Origin: Lachnospiraceae bacterium AF51-6-b8A | Lineage (GTDB): Bacteria > Bacillota > Clostridia > Lachnospirales > Lachnospiraceae | Assembly: GCA_027682585.1 (NCBI GenBank) | Contig: JAQCZH010000004.1 | Span: 62,001 to 126,000, forward strand | Length of the DNA: 64,000 nucleotides | Reading direction: 5' to 3' | In this document: piece by piece, positions 27,146 through 35,795 of the stretch | Layout: each line of letters begins with the position of its first letter | Position numbering within the stretch: position 1 is the first letter of the stretch | Translations under genes and position numbers: made by a program | The notes under the pieces: generated by a model | Told to the model about the DNA's origin: nothing | Database searches by the model: none | The model's input: the letters and a program-made list of their open reading frames with translations, nothing else

Positions 27146-27661
27146 TCATATCCTGTGCGAATGAGAAATGCTCTCACAGGCTACCGCCCCGCCTCTGACT
27201 ACGTGCAGCCTCCCGCGGAACTTGCTCTTCAGAAGAGCGATCAGTTCATTGTTGGTATTCTCCGTCAAGAGACACTCGAAGATCAGCGAGTCCTCTCCGA
27301 TATCACTGACAGACACCTTGAAGGCCTGGGCAATCTGAAAGGCCGCCTGCATGTCCTCAGAGCTGAGTTTGATCAGGGTTACATACATGATCTCCTTCAT
27401 GTGAAGGGGAACATGGGTCAGATCCATCACCTTGATGACCTCAACCATGGTGTTGAACTGCTTTTTGATCTGCTCGAAGGTCACGTCATCAGCAAGAACA
27501 GAGATGGTCATACGGGACACATCCTCACGCTCCGTTGTCCCAACTGTCAGACTCTGCATATTATAAGACTTACCCGCCAGAAGGCCTGAAACCTTGGCCA
27601 GAACACCGACCTGATTTTCGACCAGAAGCGCAATCCAGCGCATTTTCATATCTCTTGTCAT
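27146..27661 (-). CDS. ilvN: Acetolactate synthase, small regulatory subunit
   Basis: A 171-residue regulatory subunit with an N-terminal ACT domain (RWIALLVENQVGVLAKVSGLLAGKSYNMQSLTVG) and a second ACT-like domain. It tunes the catalytic subunit and mediates valine feedback. ATG 27661 follows GGAG with five bases of spacing. It starts nine bases after ilvB ends. The next downstream gene is the SleB-type hydrolase, which likely has its own promoter. Confidence 0.93.
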   Translation of the reverse strand: MTRDMKMRWIALLVENQVGVLAKVSGLLAGKSYNMQSLTVGTTEREDVSRMTISVLADDVTFEQIKKQFNTMVEVIKVMDLTHVPLHMKEIMYVTLIKLSSEDMQAAFQIAQAFKVSVSDIGEDSLIFECLLTENTNNELIALLKSKFRGRLHVVRGGAVACESISHSHRI

Positions 27662-27670
27662 CTCGTCTCC

Positions 27671-29395
27671 TCACTTCAGGATCATGTCAGTCATGGGGCG
27701 GCCTCCCTTGACCATAGGCAGAGCATTATACTCTCTTGCAATCATAAACTCGATTACCATGCCTCTTCCTGCCTCCTGCGCCTTTCGGGCTCTCCTTAGG
27801 GCCGGAAGAATCTCTTCCTCTTTGCTTACCCGAACAGCCTCAATTCCATAGGACTCTGCCCACTTGACGAAATCCGGCTCGTAGGGACCGCTGTCCGGGT
27901 CAGCAAGAGAGCCGTCCGTATGAACTCTGTGATTTAAGTTGACAATAGAGTAACGTTTGCCGTAGATGTACTCCTGCTGCTGACGCACCATACCCAGATA
28001 TCCATTATTAAAAATGCACACCGTTACAGGCGCATCCTCTAAAACCGCCGTTGCCATCTCCTGCATATTCATCTGAAAGCCCCCGTCTCCGGTCAGGCAG
28101 ACGACATTTTTATCGGGGCAGGCGATCTTGGCGCCAATGGCTGCCGGAAAACCAAAGCCCATGGTACCCAGGCCCCCGGAGGTAAACATTCGCTTCTTCT
28201 GATTCAGGTTAATATAGGAGTAAGCCCACATCTGATGCTGTCCCACATCCGTGACAAAAATCCCCTCTGCAAATACTTCATTGAGCGACTCCATGACAGT
28301 CTGCGGGGACATTTTCCCTTCCCTCCTGGCAATCTGCAGAGGATGTTCCTGATCCCAGGCGCGAATCTGCTCCAGCCAGGAATCACTGGCCAGAGGTCTG
28401 GCCCACTCCAGCAGATGCTCCAGGGCCAGATTGGCGTCCGAGACCACAGGAACATCGACGAGCACATTTCTGGAGATGGATGCCGTGTCAATGTCAATAT
28501 GGACAATCCTGGCTCTGGGGACAAACTCCCTCAGATTTCCTGTAATCCGATCGTTAAAGCGAGTCCCGATCGAAAAGAGGACATCGCAGTTGTAAAGGGC
28601 CATATTAGAGGCAAAACTGCCATGCATTCCGGCATCACCCACATAGAGCTCGTGACCGGCAGGGAGGGCTCCCTTGCCCATAACAGTGGAGACCACCGGC
28701 ACACGCATTTTCTCCGCAAAGGCCAAAAGCCTGCCATTGGCTCCTGCTATATTCACACCGCCGCCTGCCAAGATCACAGGTCTTTTGGCTCTCTCAAGAA
28801 GCTTGAAGGCCTTCTTGAGCTGACCGATATGAACGGTATCGTTGATCTTATAACCGCGGATGTCCACAGCATCGGGATACTCATCCGGTCCCGAAGCCTG
28901 TTGAATATCCTTTGGGATATCAATTAAAACGGGACCTGGCTTGCCGGAGGCTGCGATCTGAAAGGCCATCTTCAATGTCTTTCCCAGCTGTTTTCTGTCG
29001 TGGACGGTAATACCCCACTTTACAACAGACCTGGTCATGCCGACAATATCAACCTCCTGAAAGGCATCATTTCCGATCAGCCCCTGGGCAACCTGGCCGG
29101 TAATGACCACCAGGGGAATAGAATCATAGTGAGCATCGGCGATCCCCGTAATCGCATTGGTTGCGCCGGGCCCAGAGGTTACCAGGCAGACTCCAACCCG
29201 CCCGGTCGCCCGGGCATAACCCTCTGCCTCGTGCACAAGAGCCTGCTCATGGCGGGGCAGAACCAGGCGGATATGACTGGACTTGTACAGTTCATCCAGG
29301 ATATCTGTAATCATGCCTCCGGGGTAGGCAAAAATAGTATCAACGCCCTCGTGTTCCATGGCTTTGACAAATAGTTTTCTTCCAGTGATATCCAT
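27671..29395 (-). CDS. ilvB: Acetolactate synthase, large catalytic subunit
   Basis: A 574-residue thiamine diphosphate enzyme for the first common step of valine, leucine and isoleucine synthesis. The thiamine-binding region reads GDGGFQMNMQEMATAV ... NNGYLGMVRQQQ, the N-terminal glutamate lies in VLPRHEQALVHEAEGYARA, and the FAD region has the usual SIGTRFNDRITG. It forms an operon with ilvN. No branched-chain T-box could be made out in the 150 bases upstream. Confidence 0.94.
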   Translation of the reverse strand: MDITGRKLFVKAMEHEGVDTIFAYPGGMITDILDELYKSSHIRLVLPRHEQALVHEAEGYARATGRVGVCLVTSGPGATNAITGIADAHYDSIPLVVITGQVAQGLIGNDAFQEVDIVGMTRSVVKWGITVHDRKQLGKTLKMAFQIAASGKPGPVLIDIPKDIQQASGPDEYPDAVDIRGYKINDTVHIGQLKKAFKLLERAKRPVILAGGGVNIAGANGRLLAFAEKMRVPVVSTVMGKGALPAGHELYVGDAGMHGSFASNMALYNCDVLFSIGTRFNDRITGNLREFVPRARIVHIDIDTASISRNVLVDVPVVSDANLALEHLLEWARPLASDSWLEQIRAWDQEHPLQIARREGKMSPQTVMESLNEVFAEGIFVTDVGQHQMWAYSYINLNQKKRMFTSGGLGTMGFGFPAAIGAKIACPDKNVVCLTGDGGFQMNMQEMATAVLEDAPVTVCIFNNGYLGMVRQQQEYIYGKRYSIVNLNHRVHTDGSLADPDSGPYEPDFVKWAESYGIEAVRVSKEEEILPALRRARKAQEAGRGMVIEFMIAREYNALPMVKGGRPMTDMILK

Positions 29396-29548
29396 GGTAC
29401 AGGATCTCCTTGCTTTTCTTATCTCAGATTACAGAACCCAATTACCGGCGCCCGGCAAAAATCAAGCTCTCTCATCTGCTCATTTCCACCAGACCTGGCC
29501 ATACCGGTCTCATCCACGTAGCGTCAGTGCATTCCTCATCATGCTTAT

Positions 29549-30040
29549 TCATAGCTTGCGCCGATATGTTGTGAAATAATACTCCACATCATAATAGGTC
29601 TGCTCCTCGGATCTGTCCGTGCACTCCCAGTCCTCCATCTGATCAAGATTGGGGAAATGCGAATCCGCATCATAGGCATAGTCAATCCTGGTCACATAGG
29701 CCAGGTCGCAAAAGGGTTCCATCTGACGGTAGATACTCTCACCTCCGATGACATAGACCTCTTCTCTGTCATAGTCTGCCAGAACATGATTCAACTCCGC
29801 AATCGAGTGGGCGACGACAACTCCTTCTCTGGCGAAATGATCATCCCTGGTCAGAACGATATTAACCCGATTTTTGAGAGGCATACCATGAGGAAAAGAA
29901 TCAAGGGTCTTTCTTCCCATGACAAGGACATGATTCAAGGTCGTCTTTCGAAAGAATTTCATATCCTCCGGGATGGAAATCAGAAGTTCTCCCTTCTTGC
30001 CAATCCCCCAGTTGCGGTCAACGGCGACAATCATTTTCAT
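29549..30040 (-). CDS. folA: Dihydrofolate reductase
   Basis: A 163-residue enzyme that reduces dihydrofolate, here made by thymidylate synthase next door. It reads IVAVDRNWGIGKKGELLISI at the N-terminus, with the catalytic acid in IPEDMKFFRKTT, then VLVMGRKTLDSFP and YVIGGESIYRQM. The usual L-P-W before the acidic residue is replaced by LIS, a mild departure. ATG 30040 follows AGAGG by seven bases. The frame is open 61 codons upstream, but that reaches back into thyA. Confidence 0.92.
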   Translation of the reverse strand: MKMIVAVDRNWGIGKKGELLISIPEDMKFFRKTTLNHVLVMGRKTLDSFPHGMPLKNRVNIVLTRDDHFAREGVVVAHSIAELNHVLADYDREEVYVIGGESIYRQMEPFCDLAYVTRIDYAYDADSHFPNLDQMEDWECTDRSEEQTYYDVEYYFTTYRRKL

Positions 30041-30134
30041 ATGCACACCTCTATTCTCAATACCAACGTATCCGGCTCTTCCCAAATATGCTCCACAGAT
30101 GCCCTCCCGCACCAGCTTTTCGCCAATCATCGGA

Positions 30135-31001
30135 TCAGACGGCAATCGGAATATTCTTAATCTGCGGCCCATGCCGGTAGTCATCCAGGCGAATATCCTC
30201 CTCTGTAAATTGGTAGAAATCATGGATTTTGGGGTTGATCCAAAACTTCGGCGCGGGAAAACGCTCTCTGGAAATCAATTCCTGAACCAGCGGAATATGT
30301 CTGTCATAAATGTGCGCATCGGCGATAACATGCACCAGTTCTCCCGCCTCCATGTCGCAGACCTGAGCCAGCATGTGAAGCAGAACCGCATATTGGCAGA
30401 CATTCCAGTTATTAGCCGCCAGGATATCCTGAGACCGCTGGTTTAAGATCGCATTTAGGACCATTCTCCCGCTCTTTGGATGTTTCGTCACATTGAAGGT
30501 CATCGAATAGGCACAGGGATAGAGATGCATCTCATGCAGGTCGTCAAAATTATACATATTGACCATAATCCGACGAGAGAAGGGATTGTGTCTGAGGTCA
30601 TAGAGCACAGCATCCATCTGATCCATGTAGACCGGCTGCCCGGCGGCATCCATGTGGTGCAGATACTTCTTGCCGATCTGATAGCCATAAGCCTTGCCGA
30701 TAGATCCCTCTTCATCCGCCCATTCATCCCAGACGGAGGATTTCAGATCTTTGATGTTGTTGGACTTCTTCTGCCAGATCCAAAGCATCTCATTGACACA
30801 GGACTTAATAGCTGTGCGGCGCAAGGTGATAGCCGGGAACTCTTTGGACAGATCATAGCGGTTCACCACCCCAAAACGCTTAATGGTATGCGCAGGGGTG
30901 CCATCCTCCCAGCGAGGACGCACTTCCATCCCCTGGCTGTTGGTTCCGTGATTGATAATCTCCTCACACATGTCAACAAAGACGCGATCCGCGTAGCTCA
31001 T
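30135..31001 (-). CDS. thyA: Thymidylate synthase (ThyA type)
   Basis: A 288-residue folate-dependent enzyme that makes dTMP from dUMP. The catalytic cysteine is in HLYPCAYSMTFNV (about residue 162) and the substrate motif QRSQDILAANNWN follows. ATG 31001 is chosen because AGGAGG lies seven bases upstream. It precedes folA by about 95 bases, a common pairing. Its 5' side borders a tandem repeat array that trails a tRNA-Gly gene, so read-through from the tRNA promoter is possible. Confidence 0.95.
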   Translation of the reverse strand: MSYADRVFVDMCEEIINHGTNSQGMEVRPRWEDGTPAHTIKRFGVVNRYDLSKEFPAITLRRTAIKSCVNEMLWIWQKKSNNIKDLKSSVWDEWADEEGSIGKAYGYQIGKKYLHHMDAAGQPVYMDQMDAVLYDLRHNPFSRRIMVNMYNFDDLHEMHLYPCAYSMTFNVTKHPKSGRMVLNAILNQRSQDILAANNWNVCQYAVLLHMLAQVCDMEAGELVHVIADAHIYDRHIPLVQELISRERFPAPKFWINPKIHDFYQFTEEDIRLDDYRHGPQIKNIPIAV

Positions 31002-31078
31002 AGGTAAACCTCCTGACAATGAACTTGTTCCTAAATTATATGGAGAACCGCCCTTTCTGACAAGTTTTGCATCCGCAG

Positions 31079-31465
31079 GTGCGGCCTCGAACCCTCGAGC
31101 CCTGGCAGGACTCGTTCATGCAAGAAGGGCATCCTGCAAATGCAGAAATATTCTTTCCTACGATAAAGCGCGAGACGGTGCGCGGCGTCCAGTGGACGCC
31201 ATGATTGCGCACCGACCGAGGCGGCAGCCGAGACCTCAAACCCTCGAGCCCTGGCAGGGCTCGCTTATTCAAGAAGGGCATCCTGCAAATGCAGAAATAC
31301 TCCTTCCTACGATAAAACGCGAGACGGTGCGTGGCGTCCGGTGGACGCCATGATTGCGCACCGACCAAGGCGGCAGCCGAGACCTCGAACTCTCGAGCCC
31401 TGGCAGGGCTCGTTCATGCAAGAAGGGCATCCTGCATTCGCAGGACACCCTTCTTGCATGAAAAA
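31079..31465 (-). repeat. tRNA-Gly-linked tandem repeat array, locus 1 (149-bp period)
   Basis: Three copies of a structured unit lie directly 3' of the tRNA-Gly gene. The marker CTCGAGCCCTGGCAGG occurs at 31094, 31243 and 31392, exactly 149 bp apart. Each full unit (minus strand) holds a copy of the tRNA 3' end (CCGTCTCGCG), a variable stretch of about 20 bases, a TGCAGGAT-CCCTTCTTG segment, the hairpin GAGCCC-TGCCA-GGGCTC, a TTCGAGG box like a T arm, and a double hairpin GGTGCGC...GGCGTCC-ACC-GGACGCC...GCGCACC. Next to the tRNA a 21-bp stem forms. The period is not a multiple of three, so no protein is expected. Confidence 0.85.
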
Positions 31466-31538
31466 AGCGCGAGACGGGACTCGAACCCGCGGCCTCGACC
31501 TTGGCAAGGTCGCGCTCCACCAACTGAGCCACTCGCGC
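31466..31538 (-). tRNA. tRNA-Gly(GCC)
   Basis: The minus strand folds into a full cloverleaf: acceptor GCGCGAG/CTCGCGC, D arm GCTC...GAGC, anticodon stem CGACC/GGTCG with loop TTGCCAA (anticodon GCC), T arm around GGTTCGAGTCC, discriminator T. No CCA is encoded; a run of T follows. It is identical to the tRNA at 40344-40416. Confidence 0.97.
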
Positions 31539-31575
31539 ATACGCCACTTGATCAGCTTGATCAACGACAAATGAT

Positions 31576-31604
31576 ATACTATCGGACTTGTCCATCCAGG
31601 TCAA
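31576..31604 (-). promoter_or_regulatory. Promoter of tRNA-Gly locus 1
   Basis: On the minus strand TTGACC (31604-31599) and TAGTAT (31581-31576) are 17 bases apart, about 38 bases upstream of the tRNA. Confidence 0.75.
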
Positions 31605-31663
31605 GCCCCAATTTCAACAAACGAGACTCCGTATAAACCGGGGATATACGATCGATTGGGCCA

Positions 31664-31852
31664 ATGGCGGAAGAAACACAGGATTTCTATCAGCTGGTAT
31701 TTCAGAAGCTGAAAAAGCAAGAATTAAATTTCCAGATACTTCCTGACAGCTTTGTAGGGTACATTCATGAGAAATATCCTAGCCCGTATTCCACACCGGC
31801 AGAAGAAATCTGTGGCCGGTGGACTAAAGTCCATTTGTCTGGCGCCCGATGA
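31664..31852 (+). CDS. Doubtful 62-residue ORF, possible gene remnant
   Basis: An open frame of 62 codons begins MAEETQDFYQLVFQKLKKQE and ends in a basic stretch. There is no convincing ribosome site, no recognised domain, and nothing like it nearby. It lies at the border between the tRNA-Gly promoter and the AT-rich transporter island, in about 420 bases that otherwise hold nothing I can identify. It may be the worn end of an imported gene. Confidence 0.2.
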   Translation: MAEETQDFYQLVFQKLKKQELNFQILPDSFVGYIHEKYPSPYSTPAEEICGRWTKVHLSGAR

Positions 31853-31959
31853 CACCGTTGCCTGAAATTCTACACACCTCAATGACGACTTTTGCAAACA
31901 CTACTTGATACTATGTTCTCAAGGAGTGTTGCACTTAACCCGAGAATCTTACCACAGAT

Positions 31960-34266
31960 TTATTCAACAGACTTCAGTGACTCCACCATATCAATTTTTG
32001 TTGCCTTGCCCGCAACCAATAAATTAATAAGCAGGGAGCTTCCAACTGCAATCACTGCAGCAATCAAATATGACTTCCACGAAATATAAGGAGAATATTC
32101 TATGGATGTTGTTGAGACAGTCTTTACGTAAATTTTAAGAAAACACCATCCGATTACGGTTCCAAATAACCATCCAATTATGATATGAATAACATTACCC
32201 TTTATTATCAGCGACTTGATTTCCTGATTATAAGAACCCAGTACACGAAGTGTAGCATATTCTCTATACCGTTCTGTAAAATTCAGCAATCCAAGATTAT
32301 ACAGGATAACCACACTAAGCAATATGGCCGCCGCAATCAGAAGAACAATCACTCCATGAACACTTTCAATAATTTTTTTTGCCTCGGAGTACTGTTCGTC
32401 AAGTCGAATTTTCCCATTGACAGCGACCATTTTTTCCACATTTTCGATATTACGGCTTTTACCAGCAAGCAACGTGTTCGGCATAAATGAATTTCCCAAA
32501 GATTCCCAATAAGTTCTGGACATAAAAATACCCTGTGGACTATTTACATCCTCAATGCTGCTCACCTTTACACACATCTGCTTTCCGCCAGCCAATATAC
32601 TGATGAACTGATTTGGAGATGTATGCAAATCTTTTGCAGCATTCTGTGAAAGAACAACTCCGTCCCCTGGAAGAGCAATCGCCCCCCCATTTTCAGCACG
32701 AAGCGTCATATAATATCCCTTATCTAAAACAACAACATTTTCTAAACAGGTAGCACCTGCATTCCCCGTCTCACAAGACAGTTCTGTAATCCACTGATAT
32801 TTATTATCCAGTTCGTCTTCTACCTTTGCTTTATCTTTTTCAACCAAAGATGTATCTAATTTAAATTTTTCATAATAAGTATACTGCTGTCTATAAATTT
32901 TTCGATTCGTCTCATTAATCGAATCCTGCAAGCCGAAGCTTGCCATCAGAAGTGTTAGACTTCCAAACACTCCTATAATCCCCACTATAGTGCGAATCTT
33001 ATTATCTCCGGCATCGCGAAGAATCCAGCGCCAATCGAAGCTCAAACTATCCCATAAAAAACGGATATTTTCAAGCCAAACCTTCTTCCAGCTATGACCT
33101 TCATCATTTCTCAATGATGCGGCAGGTGCTTCTTTTACAATGGCCCCTGAAGATATCCAGGCCGCTAACGTACAGATCACGGCAAGAAGGATCACCAACC
33201 CAATGGACCAGACAGAATTCTGCGCCTTCCATTCAGGCAAACTGAAAAAATCCTTTTGTAAATCCAATAAAACAGGTGTAATGGTATATGGAGCAAGTTC
33301 ATAACCAAGAACAGCCCCAGAAATACTGACCAGAAATCCATATAAAGCAAAGTGAATTTTTATCTGGATCCCATGAAATCCGAGAGCTTTCAAAGTACCG
33401 ATCTGCGTCCTCTGTTTTCTCACAATTCTTGACATTGTCGTGTAAATTGTGAGAAGTGCTAGCAGGAAAAAAATTATCGAAAACATAATTGACATTTTTC
33501 TAATCTGCTGAATTTTATTCCTAAACTGGGACACGGTGGCAAATTCGCCTCTGTCATAAGCACCAAGATATTTTCCACTCAATTCCGTATGAATATCTGA
33601 CTTCAACTGATGAATGTCCGAACCGGATTTTACTGTTATTTTCATCTGGTTCCATGAACCATTCGAGACAATCTGATCCATTGTATTTTGCGAGACAAAC
33701 CCAAACGTATACTTTTCATGATCAGGAGCCATAGCCGTTGAGGATCCTGTATAGTAAATAAATTCCGGATCATATCCGATTCCCTTTACCTCGATTTCTT
33801 TTTTCCCCTTATCTCCATATAGATAAATCCAGTCACCAATTTTAATGTTCTTCTTTGAAGCATATTCCGCATCCAACCAAATCCCTTCTGCATCACACTC
33901 ATATGGTTCTCCCTGTACAATTTGGGGTTGAGAAACCTCGTTGCTCTCATCTGCGGTAAGGCAAATATGTACATCTGCCTCCTGATCCAAATAGGCGCTT
34001 TTTACCGTTGTGAGTTGTACCTGATCGATTGCTTCTAATTCTTGAATTTTTTCTGCATCTCGTTTCTCAAGACCGGAGACATTCACCCAAATATCAGCCA
34101 GTTTACTGCCCGAGAAGTAGGATATTCTCTCCTGCTCCATCCCATTCCAGACACCTTCAATTCCAGAATAAATCAGCATACCAAGTGCACACATGATAAA
34201 AATTGATATAAATTGAGCCTTCATGCGCCACATGTCACGCATCATTTTTTTTAACAGAATCCACAT
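31960..34266 (-). CDS. MacB/FtsX-type ABC transporter permease
   Basis: A 768-residue permease with a first membrane helix (about 16-38), a large outside domain (about 40-250), a three-helix FtsX block (about 265-385), a second helix near 440-462 with another outside domain, and a final three-helix FtsX block (about 645-757). This double layout is typical of stand-alone permeases that export peptides or act on antimicrobial peptides. ATG 34266 shares one base with the ATPase stop and follows GAGGTGA. The gene and its partners are visibly richer in A and T than the surrounding chromosome. Confidence 0.85.
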   Translation of the reverse strand: MWILLKKMMRDMWRMKAQFISIFIMCALGMLIYSGIEGVWNGMEQERISYFSGSKLADIWVNVSGLEKRDAEKIQELEAIDQVQLTTVKSAYLDQEADVHICLTADESNEVSQPQIVQGEPYECDAEGIWLDAEYASKKNIKIGDWIYLYGDKGKKEIEVKGIGYDPEFIYYTGSSTAMAPDHEKYTFGFVSQNTMDQIVSNGSWNQMKITVKSGSDIHQLKSDIHTELSGKYLGAYDRGEFATVSQFRNKIQQIRKMSIMFSIIFFLLALLTIYTTMSRIVRKQRTQIGTLKALGFHGIQIKIHFALYGFLVSISGAVLGYELAPYTITPVLLDLQKDFFSLPEWKAQNSVWSIGLVILLAVICTLAAWISSGAIVKEAPAASLRNDEGHSWKKVWLENIRFLWDSLSFDWRWILRDAGDNKIRTIVGIIGVFGSLTLLMASFGLQDSINETNRKIYRQQYTYYEKFKLDTSLVEKDKAKVEDELDNKYQWITELSCETGNAGATCLENVVVLDKGYYMTLRAENGGAIALPGDGVVLSQNAAKDLHTSPNQFISILAGGKQMCVKVSSIEDVNSPQGIFMSRTYWESLGNSFMPNTLLAGKSRNIENVEKMVAVNGKIRLDEQYSEAKKIIESVHGVIVLLIAAAILLSVVILYNLGLLNFTERYREYATLRVLGSYNQEIKSLIIKGNVIHIIIGWLFGTVIGWCFLKIYVKTVSTTSIEYSPYISWKSYLIAAVIAVGSSLLINLLVAGKATKIDMVESLKSVE

Positions 34267-34967
34267 TACCACTTCACCTCATCAACTGTTAACGGTTTTT
34301 TATTCTGCTCTATAGACTCTATTTTCCCATCCTTTAAATGAATGACACTGTCCGCACAAAGTGCAATTGACGCATTATGTGTAACAATAATCACCGTCTT
34401 TTTATACTTCCTGGCCATTTTGACCATCAATTTCAGAATAGTCTGCCCCGTCATACTATCCAGTGCACCTGTTGGCTCATCACATAAAAGAATATCTGGA
34501 TTTTTACAGAGCGCCCTTGCAATAGAAAGCCGTTGTAATTCGCCTCCAGATAATTCGCTTGGAAAATATCTGCTTCTCTTTTCAAGACCAACATCGTTAA
34601 TCATTTCCTTCGGATCAAAAGACTGATTATTCATTTTCTGAACAATGCTGACATTTTCCAATGCATTCAGCGATGGAATAAGATTATAAAACTGGAAAAC
34701 AAAACCTATTTTCTTTCGTCTATATTCAGTTAAAGCGTATTCCGAAAGTTTTGCTATGTTACTCCCAAATACTGTAATTTTTCCCTCAGATGGACGATCC
34801 ATCCCTCCCATCAGATTTAACAGTGTGCTTTTTCCAGAACCGCTTGGCCCAAGTACTACCGTAACCTTCTCGCTCTCAATCTCAAAACTCACATCATCCA
34901 AAGCATTTACGAAACCGCGTCCAACCTTATATGTTTTAGTCACATGTTCAAATATCAATGCTTTCAT
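34266..34967 (-). CDS. MacB/LolD-type ABC transporter ATPase
   Basis: A 233-residue ATPase with Walker A GPSGSGKSTLL, the MacB-group motif RRKKIGFVFQFYNLIPSLNALENV, signature LSGGELQRLSIARAL and Walker B ILLCDEPTGALD. It works with the overlapping FtsX-type permease. The TetR gene lies 60 bases upstream on the same strand, so all three are probably one transcript driven from the promoter at 35656-35684. Confidence 0.93.
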   Translation of the reverse strand: MKALIFEHVTKTYKVGRGFVNALDDVSFEIESEKVTVVLGPSGSGKSTLLNLMGGMDRPSEGKITVFGSNIAKLSEYALTEYRRKKIGFVFQFYNLIPSLNALENVSIVQKMNNQSFDPKEMINDVGLEKRSRYFPSELSGGELQRLSIARALCKNPDILLCDEPTGALDSMTGQTILKLMVKMARKYKKTVIIVTHNASIALCADSVIHLKDGKIESIEQNKKPLTVDEVKW

Positions 34968-35027
34968 CTTCTTTGCTTTCCTTTGCTCTTGTGCGTTCTC
35001 TATTTCATAGAGCTAATACTTCCTCAT

Positions 35028-35615
35028 TCACATTTTCACATCAAATAATCGCTTGATAATTTCTTTGATCATCGATGATTCCGATATTATATATTCAATT
35101 TTTTGTTCGGGAGCAATCTGGTTTATGTTGCTGAATAGACCTGCAACAAAAAGACGGGAAAAGAAAGCAGGATTCTCACATTTGCATTCACCACTCTGAT
35201 TTCCCATCTCTATCATCTCTGCCACAAATGGGATCAGTTTTTCCCCAATCTCAATAAAAATCCGAGTGTGAATTTCTCCATTTCTCGCAGTCATCATTTC
35301 AAGAAACAACTTTGATTCGCTATTTGCAGATGTAATAAAAACATTAAAGACTGCATCTATTTTTCTCATCAGAGCATCATCTCTATTAACTACTTCTCTG
35401 ATTGCTTCCATAATCTGATCAGCATACTGTTTCGCAACAGCTTCCATAACTTCCTCTTTAGATTTGAAATAATAATAGAATAGCCCCTGTGCAACTCCTA
35501 TCTGACTCACGATATCCTTAATCTGTGTTTCCTTATAACCATTTTGCTCGAACAATCTGCGGGCAGTCGATACTATTTCTGCTTTTCTTTCTTCTGGATC
35601 TTTCGTTACTCTCAT
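35028..35615 (-). CDS. TetR family regulator of the ABC transporter
   Basis: A 195-residue repressor. The N-terminal helix-turn-helix reads IVSTARRLFEQNGYKETQIKD (split at the domain start), then VSQIGVAQGLFYYYFKSKEEV, typical of TetR. The C-terminal two thirds form the helical ligand domain, which is family-specific and gives no clue to the inducer. It begins the transporter operon. A 16-bp perfect palindrome sits 22 bases upstream of its ATG, and AAGGAAG serves as ribosome site. It probably represses itself and the transporter until a substrate of the exporter binds. Confidence 0.9.
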   Translation of the reverse strand: MRVTKDPEERKAEIVSTARRLFEQNGYKETQIKDIVSQIGVAQGLFYYYFKSKEEVMEAVAKQYADQIMEAIREVVNRDDALMRKIDAVFNVFITSANSESKLFLEMMTARNGEIHTRIFIEIGEKLIPFVAEMIEMGNQSGECKCENPAFFSRLFVAGLFSNINQIAPEQKIEYIISESSMIKEIIKRLFDVKM

Positions 35616-35636
35616 TTGGAATCTTCCTTTTTACTG

Positions 35637-35652
35637 ACTGACTTAAGTCAGT
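35637..35652. promoter_or_regulatory. Palindromic operator for the TetR regulator
   Basis: ACTGACTTAAGTCAGT is a perfect 16-bp palindrome placed just after the -10 of the tetR promoter, where a bound repressor would block the transcription start. Half-sites of this size and spacing fit a TetR dimer. Confidence 0.75.
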
Positions 35653-35655
35653 ATT

Positions 35656-35684
35656 AAATTATTACCTTTCTTTCATTCTGTCAA
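35656..35684 (-). promoter_or_regulatory. Promoter of the tetR-ABC operon
   Basis: On the minus strand a perfect -35 TTGACA (35684-35679) is 17 bases from -10 TAATTT (35661-35656). The start would fall in or near the palindrome at 35637-35652. Confidence 0.8.
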
Positions 35685-35795
35685 GTCCCCAATTTATTTC
35701 CATGCATAAAATGGAATCGATATTATGCCTCAGTTGGCATTTCTTCCAGGTTATCAGATAATAGACGCATCCAAATGCACTGACAGGGAGGTAAC

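Noticed and set aside
28235-28927. 230-codon open frame on the plus strand opposite ilvB
   Set aside because: It is antisense to well-conserved ilvB sequence, with no start signal.
31079-31465. CRISPR array
   Set aside because: The repeats are 149 bp long, adjacent and nearly wholly conserved, with no 30-40-base spacers and no cas genes nearby.
31036-31604. Open frames of 110-111 codons within the tRNA-Gly repeat array
   Set aside because: The repeat period of 149 is not a multiple of three, so each unit is read in another frame, and one frame crosses the tRNA itself. The array looks like structured RNA, not coding DNA.
31960-35615. Integrated mobile element with its own integrase
   Set aside because: No integrase, transposase or flanking repeat was found; only base composition and tRNA context hint at transfer.
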